Source: Methanoregula sp.
GTDB taxonomy: Archaea; Halobacteriota; Methanomicrobia; Methanomicrobiales; Methanospirillaceae
Assembly: GCA_030653335.1 (NCBI GenBank)
Contig: JAURZP010000220.1
Location: forward strand, 1-5,167
DNA length: 5,167 nt
Direction of reading: 5' to 3'
The notes under the pieces are model-generated. The model saw only the letters and a list, made by a program, of their open reading frames with translations. It had not been told where the DNA came from and did no database searches. Shown one piece after another: positions 1 to 5,167 of this stretch. A program made the translations under genes and the position numbers. Position 1 is the stretch's first letter; each line of letters opens with the position of its first letter.

Positions 1-3000
1 ATGCTGACCGAGATGACTTAACGCGAATCCCCGGTTGAACCACGCCTCGATGAAATCTGGCTTGATTGCGAGCGCTTTGTCAAATGAATCAACTGCTGTA
101 GCATGCATCCCGAGTTTACTAAGCGCGAGTCCGTGGTTGTACCACGCGTCAGTATAATCTGGCTTGAATTCGATCGTCTTGTCATATGAGTCGATTGCAT
201 CTGAATACTGACCGAGATTATTAAATGCTAATCCCCGGTTGAACCACGCCTCAGTGAAATCTGGCTTGAAGGCAAGCGCTTTGTCATACGAGTCTATTGC
301 ATCTGAATGCTGACCGAGATTATTAAATGCCAATCCCCGGTTGAACCACGCCTCGGTGAAATCTGGCTTGAAGGCAAGCGCTTTATCGTATGAGTCGACT
401 GCATCTGAATGCTGACAGAGATGACTTAACGCCAATCCCCGGTTGTACCACGCATTTGAAAAATCCGGATTTATCGCAAGCGTCTTATTAAAAGAGTCGA
501 CTGCTTCTGCGTACCTGTCGAGATCACTTAACGTTAATCCGCAGTTGTACCATGCATCAGGAAAACCCGGGTTGATGGCAATTGCCTTTTTATACGAGTC
601 AATCGCATCTGAAAACCTGCCGAGATTATCGAGCGTATTTCCACGGTTGACCCACGCATTGGAAAAATCCGGATTTATCGCAAGCGCCTTATCATATGAT
701 TTGACTGCTTCTGCATGCTGACCGAGATTATTTAATGCAAATCCGCGGTTGTACCACAGATGAGCATCATCTGGATTAATGGCAATTGCCTTGTCATACG
801 AGTCCACCGCATCTGAATATTTACCGAGATTATTAAGTGCATTTCCGCGGTTGACCCACGCATTGAAAAAATCCGGCTTGATCGTTAACGCCCTGTCAAA
901 TGAGTCGACCGCTTCTGAATACAGATAAAGATTACCTGATGCGAGTCCACGGAAGTTCCACGCTTTGGCAAAATCCGGCTTGATAGCAAGTGCTTTGTCA
1001 TACGATTCGACGGCTTCTGCGTGTCGACCCAGTTCACTTAACGCTAATCCGCGGTTGTACCACGCATTGACATCCTTTGGGTTGATCGCAACTCCCCTGT
1101 CATACGAGGCAAGGGCTTCTTCATGCCTGCCGAGATCACTTAACGAAAACCCGTGATTGTACCATAGACGGGCATCATTTGGGTTGATGGCAATTGCCTT
1201 ATCAAAAGATGCAAGTGCATCGGAATCCCGGCCGAGCTTTCCTTGAGTGAGTCCGTGATTGCTCCACGCATTCGCATCATCAGGGTTGATGGCAATTGTC
1301 TTGTCAAACGAAGCAAGGGCATCTGCATGCTGATCGAGAACACTTAACGATAATCCGCGGTTGTACCATGCATCAGCAAAACCCGGGTTGATGGCAAGCG
1401 CTTTGTCATACGAGTCAACTGCTTCTGCGTGCCGACCAAGTTCACTTAATGTTAATCCGCGATTATACCATGCATCAGCAAAACCCGGATTGATGGCAAT
1501 TGCCTTGTCATACGTGTTCACTGCTTCTTCATGCCGGCCGAGATTATCGAGCGCATTTCCGAAGTTGACCCACGCATCGTAGTAATCCGGGTTGATGGCA
1601 AGCGCGTTGTCAAACGAGCCAAGTGCTTCTGCATGCCGGCCGAGTTTCCCCAGCACGAGTCCGTGGTTGCTCCATGCACTGGCGTCATTCGGGTTGATGG
1701 CAATTGCCCTGTCATACGAGGCAAGGGCATCGTCAAGCTGACCGAGATCACTTAATGCTAATCCGCGATTGTACCATGCCTTGGCATAGTCCGGGTTGAT
1801 GGCAATTGCCTTGTCGAATGAATCGACTGCTTCAGCATGCCGTCCAAGTTCAATTATAGATAATCCGCGGTTATACCACGCATTGGAATCATTTGGGTTG
1901 ATGGCTATTGCTCTGGCATACGAGGCGACCGCTTTTTCATGCCGACCAAGTTCACCCAGCGCGAGTCCGCGATTGTACCATGCTTTGGAATAGTCCCGGT
2001 TGATGGCAATTGCTTTGTCATATGAGACAATGGCTTTTGTATGCTGTCCAAGTTCACTTAGCACGAATCCGCGGTCGTACCACGCAGTGGCATCTGCCGG
2101 ATTGAGGATAATTGCCTTGTCATATGATTTGACCGCTTCAGAATATCGACCGAGTTTGTCCAGCGCGACACCGCGATTGACCCAGGCGCCAGCAAAATCC
2201 GGATTGATGGCAATGGCCTTGTCATATGAGGCAATCGCTTCTGCGTACCGGTTGAGATCGCTTAGCGCTAATCCGCGGTTGTTCCTTGCATTGGCATCAT
2301 CCGGGTTGATGGCAATGGCCTTGTCATATGAGGCAATCGCTTCAGAATACCGACCGAGTTCACTTAATGCAAGTCCACGGAAGTTCCAGGCATTGGCGAG
2401 ATCCGGTTTGATGGCCAGTGCCTTGTCATATGAGTCAACGACTTCTGCATAACGTCCGAGTTCACTTAATGCTAATCCGTGGTTGTACCAGAGTCGGGCA
2501 TCATCTGGTCGGATGGCAAGCGCCCTGTCATATGAATCTGCTGCTTCTGCATGACGGCCAAGCTTCCCAAGCGCGAGTCCGTGGTTGCTCCATGCATTGG
2601 CATCTTCCGGATTGATGGCAAGTGCCTTTCTGAATGAGTCAACCACTTCTTCATACTGTCCAAGATAATGGAGTGCATTTCCACGGTTGTACCAGGCATT
2701 GGCATCGGTTGGATTGATGGCAATTGCCTTGTTAAACGAGTCAACCGCATCTGCATGCAGTCCAAGTTCTCCAAGCGCAAGTCCGCGGTTGTACCATGCC
2801 TTTGCATAATCCGGATTGATGGCAATTGCCTTGTCGTATGAGTCAATCGCATCTGCATGCCGACCAAGTTCACCCAGCGCGAGTCCGCGGTTGTACCACA
2901 CACTGGGATCATCAGGGTTGATGGCAATCGCGTTGTCAAAAGAAGCGCACGCTTCTGCATGTTGTCTGAGATAATTGAGCGCAATTCCCCGGTAGACCCA

Positions 3001-3735
3001 GGCATTGAAAAAACCCGGGTTGATGGCAATTGCCTTGTCATATGATGTGACTGCTTCTGTGTACCGACCAAGATTTCCCAGCACGTTTCCGCAGTTTACA
3101 AAAGCCATGGGATAGTCCGGGTTGATGGCAATCGCTTTGCTATATGATTCAACCGCATCAGTATATCGACCGAGATTACCCAGCGCGTTTCCGCGGTTAT
3201 ACCACACACTGGCATCTTCAGGGTAGATGGCTATAGCCTTGTCATATGAGGTGACTGCTTCTGTATACCGACCAAGATTACCCAGTGCGTTTCCGCGATT
3301 GACCCAGGCATTGGAAAACTCCGGGTTGATGGCAATCGCTTTGTCATATGAGTTGACCGCTTCTGAATATTGATCAAGATTTCCCAGCGCGTTTCCGCGA
3401 TTGACCCAGGCATTGGAAAACTCCGGGTTGATGGCTATAGCCTTGTCACACGAGTTGACTGCTTCTGCATATTGTCCAAGATAACGTAGTGCATTTCCAC
3501 GGTTGACCCACGCATTGACATCGTCAGGGATGATGGTAAGCGCTTTGTCATACGAGTTGACCGCTTCTGAATATTGACCGAGATTACCCAGTGCGTTTCC
3601 GCGATTGACCCAGGCATTTGAAAACTCCGGGTTGATGGTAAGCGCTTTGTCATACGAGTTGACTGCTTCTGAATATTGACCGAGTTTGGCAAGATCAACA
3701 CCTTCATTGTAGTATTGCACTGCCGGGTCTTCCAT
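1..3735 (-). CDS. Giant TPR-repeat protein, N-terminal 1245 residues (C-terminus outside window)
   Basis: This frame is open from ATG at 3735-3733 to the left edge with no stop. The protein begins MEDPAVQYYNEGVDLAKLGQ and goes straight into TPR units of 34 residues, starting at about residue 5. The canonical TPR signature is plain in nearly every unit: W4, G8, L11, L14-G15, Y/H17, A20, Y/F24, A27, P32. A typical unit reads AWYNRGLALSELGRHAEAV followed by DSYDKALAINP. There are 36 full units plus 17 residues of a 37th. TPR arrays fold into a right-handed superhelix of paired helices that binds proteins or peptides; the partner cannot be told from sequence. There is no signal peptide or membrane segment, so the visible part is probably cytoplasmic. 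The ATG at 3735 is chosen because the repeat begins directly after it and the MED start recurs in the upstream relic. No Shine-Dalgarno sequence is evident. Any C-terminal effector domain would lie beyond the window. The TPR identity is very secure; the function is unknown. Confidence 0.96.
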   Translation of the reverse strand, partial: MEDPAVQYYNEGVDLAKLGQYSEAVNSYDKALTINPEFSNAWVNRGNALGNLGQYSEAVNSYDKALTIIPDDVNAWVNRGNALRYLGQYAEAVNSCDKAIAINPEFSNAWVNRGNALGNLDQYSEAVNSYDKAIAINPEFSNAWVNRGNALGNLGRYTEAVTSYDKAIAIYPEDASVWYNRGNALGNLGRYTDAVESYSKAIAINPDYPMAFVNCGNVLGNLGRYTEAVTSYDKAIAINPGFFNAWVYRGIALNYLRQHAEACASFDNAIAINPDDPSVWYNRGLALGELGRHADAIDSYDKAIAINPDYAKAWYNRGLALGELGLHADAVDSFNKAIAINPTDANAWYNRGNALHYLGQYEEVVDSFRKALAINPEDANAWSNHGLALGKLGRHAEAADSYDRALAIRPDDARLWYNHGLALSELGRYAEVVDSYDKALAIKPDLANAWNFRGLALSELGRYSEAIASYDKAIAINPDDANARNNRGLALSDLNRYAEAIASYDKAIAINPDFAGAWVNRGVALDKLGRYSEAVKSYDKAIILNPADATAWYDRGFVLSELGQHTKAIVSYDKAIAINRDYSKAWYNRGLALGELGRHEKAVASYARAIAINPNDSNAWYNRGLSIIELGRHAEAVDSFDKAIAINPDYAKAWYNRGLALSDLGQLDDALASYDRAIAINPNDASAWSNHGLVLGKLGRHAEALGSFDNALAINPDYYDAWVNFGNALDNLGRHEEAVNTYDKAIAINPGFADAWYNRGLTLSELGRHAEAVDSYDKALAINPGFADAWYNRGLSLSVLDQHADALASFDKTIAINPDDANAWSNHGLTQGKLGRDSDALASFDKAIAINPNDARLWYNHGFSLSDLGRHEEALASYDRGVAINPKDVNAWYNRGLALSELGRHAEAVESYDKALAIKPDFAKAWNFRGLASGNLYLYSEAVDSFDRALTIKPDFFNAWVNRGNALNNLGKYSDAVDSYDKAIAINPDDAHLWYNRGFALNNLGQHAEAVKSYDKALAINPDFSNAWVNRGNTLDNLGRFSDAIDSYKKAIAINPGFPDAWYNCGLTLSDLDRYAEAVDSFNKTLAINPDFSNAWYNRGLALSHLCQHSDAVDSYDKALAFKPDFTEAWFNRGLAFNNLGQHSDAIDSYDKALAFKPDFTEAWFNRGLAFNNLGQYSDAIDSYDKTIEFKPDYTDAWYNHGLALSKLGMHATAVDSFDKALAIKPDFIEAWFNRGFALSHLGQH
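199..402 (-). repeat. Recently duplicated pair of 102-bp TPR modules
   Basis: Segments 199-300 and 301-402 differ at only 8 of 102 positions by my alignment, and five of the differences fall in the last 27 bases. They encode repeated versions of AFKPDFTEAWFNRGLAFNNL. Most other neighbouring units are clearly more diverged, so this pair looks like a recent tandem duplication or a gene-conversion event. Confidence 0.75.
3287..3435 (-). repeat. Identical 47-bp blocks in adjacent TPR units
   Basis: Positions 3287-3333 and 3389-3435 match base for base, one repeat period apart. They encode AINPEFSNAWVNRGNA-type sequence. A near-identical third block begins near 3593. This is a second zone of local homogenisation, at the N-terminal end of the protein, separate from the pair at 199-402. 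Confidence 0.75.
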
Positions 3736-3794
3736 TAATTACAATCTACGATTCAGATAATTACTGTTGTGATTGATGTCATTAAAAAACAAAG

Positions 3795-3816
3795 GTTTAT
3801 GAATATTTTTTTTAAA
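3795..3816 (-). promoter_or_regulatory. Possible TATA region of the TPR gene
   Basis: Read on the minus strand, this stretch is a run of A and T (TTTAAAAAAAATATTCATAAA) about 60-80 bases before the ATG at 3735. An archaeal TATA box here would give a leader of roughly 35-55 bases. Several A/T tracts in this region would fit equally well, so the exact box is not defined. Confidence 0.25.
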
Positions 3817-3887
3817 GACCCTGTGGTTTGTGTAACGATTCGTCATGTGGATTGATCATCAATATTTTGTCAGACATAAAAAATCAT

Positions 3888-3908
3888 CCGGTTTTTTTAA
3901 AAGACCGG
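3888..3908 (-). terminator. Hairpin followed by T-run on the minus strand, possible terminator
   Basis: CCGGT at 3888-3892 pairs with ACCGG at 3904-3908. The stem can extend inward through one G-T wobble and two A-T pairs to about 8 bp with a 5-base loop. On the minus strand it is followed a few bases later by six T residues (complement of 3878-3883). It lies 60 bases beyond the stop of the TPR relic, so it could be the terminator of a minus-strand transcript from that fragment. It also lies upstream of the TPR gene, and a role in that gene's leader or operator cannot be excluded. Confidence 0.3.
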
Positions 3909-3942
3909 GATATGTAATTCTCTTATTGCAGAACACTTCGAA

Positions 3943-3962
3943 GATATCGGATTTGATATCGG
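3943..3962. repeat. Doubled GATATCGG motif
   Basis: GATATCGG occurs at 3943-3950 and again at 3955-3962, separated by four bases, a 12-bp period. Since GATATC is itself palindromic, the two copies can also be read as an inverted repeat. It could be a protein-binding site or a chance AT-rich repeat. No known regulator is recognised. Confidence 0.3.
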
Positions 3963-3968
3963 GAATTT

Positions 3969-4055
3969 TTAACAAAAGGTAATGGCCTCTGGATACTGTA
4001 AGCGTTTGTAAAAAACGATACCCTCATTGTAATGTCGCAATGCCAAATCTTCCAT
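3969..4055 (-). pseudogene. Relic or mini-copy of a TPR gene 5' end
   Basis: The minus strand from ATG at 4055-4053 reads MEDLALRHYNEGIVFYKRLQ then YPEAITFC and a TAA stop at 3971-3969. It aligns without gaps to the first 28 residues of the big TPR protein: 13 of 28 residues are identical (M1, E2, D3, A5, Y9, N10, E11, G12, K17, Q20, Y21, E23, A24) and several others are conservative. At DNA level 27 of the first 35 coding bases match. It has the same orientation and its start lies 320 bp upstream of the TPR gene's ATG. It covers less than one TPR and stops before P32, so it is most likely the remnant of a lost paralogous TPR gene or of a 5' duplication. A translated 28-residue peptide is possible but unsupported. 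Confidence 0.7.
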
Positions 4056-4174
4056 GAATCTGAATCAGAACTTTACAAAAGTAAAAAAACCCTTTTCAAA
4101 TATTCAGCAAAAGCCCACAAAATCCGTAAAATTAAATACCGATCCCGATTTCCCCCTCTTTTAAGGTAACAATG

Positions 4175-4182
4175 TTTATAAG
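4175..4182 (+). promoter_or_regulatory. Archaeal TATA box for the ArlD/E-like gene
   Basis: TTTATAAG fits the archaeal TATA consensus. With the usual spacing of about 25-27 bases to the start site, transcription would begin near 4205, leaving only about 9 bases before the ATG at 4214. That agrees with the lack of a Shine-Dalgarno sequence in ATATCGGATAGATACATT and suggests a very short leader or leaderless mRNA. Confidence 0.55.
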
Positions 4183-4213
4183 TAACTAATCTAATATATC
4201 GGATAGATACATT

Positions 4214-5167
4214 ATGGCAGTAAATCAGGCTCAGGTAGATCATATTATCACTGCCGCATCAGAGGATGACCCCGAGGTCAAGCTCCAGAACCTGGAACGG
4301 GAAGTCGATCTGATAAAAACCTCCATAAAACGTCTCTTAATGGATATTCGGGAACGGATGAATGAACTCGAAAATCCATTCACACTCACTGCTGGGGCCG
4401 TGGGATTGTCGGGACAGAACTCATCGTCTGCTGATATGGATGCCGGAGAAGCAAAACGCTCCGCCCTTGAAGCACGGGAGGCTGCCCTTGATGCCCGTGA
4501 ATCACAGATAGATGCAACCAAATCAAAAAATGATGCCGAGAAAAATAAGGCAGAATCCATAAAAGAACCTGAAAGATCCCATGCCCCTGTGACTCAATAT
4601 GATGCAGACCGAAAGATGTTAGATGAGCAGATGCTTGCTGCGTTAAGAAATCAGATGATCGTTTCTCCAATGACCAGTCAGCCTGCTTACCCTACGGCTA
4701 GTCAGCCTGCTTACATGCCGGCAGGTTTCCCTGCAAGTCAACCTGCAAGGATAGCAATGCCCCCGTTAAATCCGGCAAGTGAGAAGCTCCGTCTCCAGAA
4801 GGTGTATAAACTCTTCAAATGGACAACCCAGTCGGTAAAAAAGTTCGGACATGATCGTCTTGAGATCATTTTGGGATCTTACCAGGCAATGGGCTATATC
4901 TCGAAAGATTCCTGTGATGAGATTCGTGAGATCTCCCGCCTCATGCCTGCAAATCTTGGCGAGGAGCACGAAGTGGGTCCTGATGAATTCGTTGCTGAGC
5001 TCTATGCATTAAACCGCATCCTCTCCCCGACCGATACTTCTCTTGACCGGGATATGATTGAAGTGATGATGGAGCAGCGCCAGCAGGATCTGCCGGTAAA
5101 GGAAAAATCCAGGGATGCAAAATTGAATATTCAGAGCGTTTCTATGAGAGAACGCTCCTCCCCATCA
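4214..5167 (+). CDS. Probable archaellum accessory protein, ArlD/ArlE (FlaD/FlaE)-like, N-terminal 318 residues
   Basis: The frame from ATG at 4214 is open to the right edge (318 codons, no stop). Residues 22-54 form a strong coiled coil with a regular 3-4 spacing: L24, L27, V31, I34, I38, L41, I45, L52. Residues 84-104 are three 7-residue repeats (ALEAREA, ALDARES, QIDATKS) in a charged helix. Residues about 151-187 are a flexible linker with SQPA three times. Residues about 194-244 carry the pattern VYKLFKWTTQSVKKFG then HDRLEIILGSYQAMGYIS, which from memory resembles the conserved helical region of archaeal FlaD/FlaE (W, K-x-G, L-x-x-h-L-x-x-Y, G-[WY]-I-S). A further helical stretch follows with DEFVAELYALNRIL (257-270). 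ArlC/D/E proteins sit in the cytoplasm at the archaellum motor and, in haloarchaea, receive the chemotaxis signal through CheF. There is no signal peptide or transmembrane segment. ATG at 4214 is chosen because of the TATA spacing and the coiled coil beginning soon after. The family call is from memory; a general coiled-coil protein remains possible. Confidence 0.6.
   Translation, partial: MAVNQAQVDHIITAASEDDPEVKLQNLEREVDLIKTSIKRLLMDIRERMNELENPFTLTAGAVGLSGQNSSSADMDAGEAKRSALEAREAALDARESQIDATKSKNDAEKNKAESIKEPERSHAPVTQYDADRKMLDEQMLAALRNQMIVSPMTSQPAYPTASQPAYMPAGFPASQPARIAMPPLNPASEKLRLQKVYKLFKWTTQSVKKFGHDRLEIILGSYQAMGYISKDSCDEIREISRLMPANLGEEHEVGPDEFVAELYALNRILSPTDTSLDRDMIEVMMEQRQQDLPVKEKSRDAKLNIQSVSMRERSSPS
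4676..4750 (+). repeat. Three 15-bp SQPA-coding repeats in the linker
   Basis: AGTCAGCCTGCTTAC occurs identically at 4676-4690 and 4700-4714, and a diverged third copy (AGTCAACCTGCAAGG) lies at 4736-4750. They encode SQPAY, SQPAY and SQPAR inside a Pro/Ala-rich region between the coiled-coil half and the C-terminal helical domain. The identical codons in the first two copies suggest recent expansion of the linker. Confidence 0.75.

Larger units (their letters stand above)
1..3723 (-). repeat. 102-bp tandem repeat array coding 36.5 TPR units
   Basis: Unit n (counted from the N-terminus) occupies 3622-102(n-1) to 3723-102(n-1). The landmark codon for Ile at TPR position 30, usually 'gat' on the plus strand, falls at 3634, 3532, 3430 and so on down to 64, always 102 bp apart (it is altered in a few units but its position holds). 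Subtypes can be seen. Units 2-5 and 7 are WVNRGNAL-like. Many central units are WYNRGLALSEL or GEL. Units 12, 21 and 25 are WSNHGL with GKLG. Units 34 and 35 are WFNRGLAFNNL. Substitutions at consensus positions include W4 to R in unit 15 (one base change from TGG), W4 to F in unit 7, and P32 to R in unit 17. This is a protein-coding repeat, not a satellite or CRISPR. Confidence 0.95.
3736..4213. other. Divergent AT-rich intergenic region
   Basis: This 478-bp stretch separates two divergently transcribed genes and is visibly richer in A/T than either. It holds the N-terminal relic of a TPR gene (3969-4055, minus), a hairpin with a neighbouring A/T tract (3888-3908), a doubled GATATCGG motif (3943-3962), a probable plus-strand promoter (4175-4182), and an ill-defined AT-rich promoter zone for the TPR gene (3795-3816). 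I saw no tRNA, rRNA or other recognisable RNA gene and no other convincing coding sequence. Confidence 0.8.

Noticed and set aside
443..2615. Several plus-strand open frames of 63-150 codons antisense to the TPR gene
   Set aside because: They are antisense translations of the TPR repeat with 34-residue periodicity and no start context of their own; the minus frame is continuous through all of them.
2472..3071. 199-codon open frame on the minus strand out of phase with the TPR frame
   Set aside because: It is a shadow. As the unit length of 102 bp is a multiple of three, an alternative frame free of stops in one unit stays open over many units. Its protein shows the same periodic pattern and no family signature.
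1..3723. CRISPR array or non-coding satellite
   Set aside because: The repeats are 102 bp with gradual sequence divergence across the whole unit, not short identical repeats with unique spacers, and they encode a continuous TPR protein.
1..3735. Frameshifts or broken segments in the TPR gene
   Set aside because: The landmark is exactly 102 bp apart in all 35 intervals and a codon-by-codon read of the minus frame found no stop.
1..3735. O-GlcNAc transferase or TPR-kinase identity
   Set aside because: Only the TPR part is visible; no catalytic domain lies in the window, so an enzyme name would be a guess.
3736..4213. Insertion sequence or attachment site in the intergenic region
   Set aside because: I saw no transposase fragment, terminal inverted repeats or target-site duplication; the only coding similarity there is to the TPR gene's own start.
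4240..4969. Three minus-strand open frames of 67-106 codons
   Set aside because: They are antisense to the plus-strand gene, whose frame shows coiled-coil heptads and an ArlD/E-like domain. The antisense products are Ser/Ala/Arg-rich low-complexity or lack any recognisable domain.

Overview
This looks like euryarchaeal DNA, most likely from a Methanomicrobiales-type methanogen (inference from style, not proof). The clues are an archaeal TATA-like box (TTTATAAG) placed so close to a start codon that almost no leader is left, no strong Shine-Dalgarno sequence before either gene, an AT-rich intergenic region between moderately GC-balanced genes, a very long TPR protein of a kind common in these methanogens, and a gene whose second half resembles the archaellum accessory proteins ArlD/ArlE (FlaD/FlaE).

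Layout. Positions 1-3735 are one uninterrupted minus-strand reading frame of 1245 codons, running off the left edge without a stop. It is a tetratricopeptide-repeat (TPR) protein made almost wholly of 34-residue units: 36 complete units and the first half of a 37th. I followed a fixed landmark through every unit; consecutive landmarks are exactly 102 bp apart from 3634 down to 64, so there is no indel or frameshift, and a codon-by-codon read found no stop. Positions 3736-4213 are a 478-bp AT-rich divergent intergenic region. It contains a 28-codon minus-strand fragment (3969-4055) that is a gapless diverged copy of the TPR gene's N-terminus, a short hairpin followed on the minus strand by a T-run, a doubled GATATCGG motif, and a likely promoter for the plus-strand gene. 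Positions 4214-5167 are the first 318 codons of that plus-strand gene, which runs off the right edge. It has an N-terminal coiled coil, a charged heptad-repeat helix, a Pro/Ala/Gln linker with three SQPA motifs, and an ArlD/E-like alpha-helical domain.

How they may work together. The TPR protein has no signal peptide or membrane segment in the visible part and should be a cytoplasmic superhelical scaffold. ArlC/D/E-type proteins are cytoplasmic parts of the archaellum base that link the motor to chemotaxis signalling in euryarchaea. The two genes are divergent, so a functional link is only a hypothesis. The most notable observations are the indel-free TPR array with recognisable unit subtypes, signs of recent and older internal duplication, and the decayed or miniature second copy of the TPR gene's 5' end upstream.
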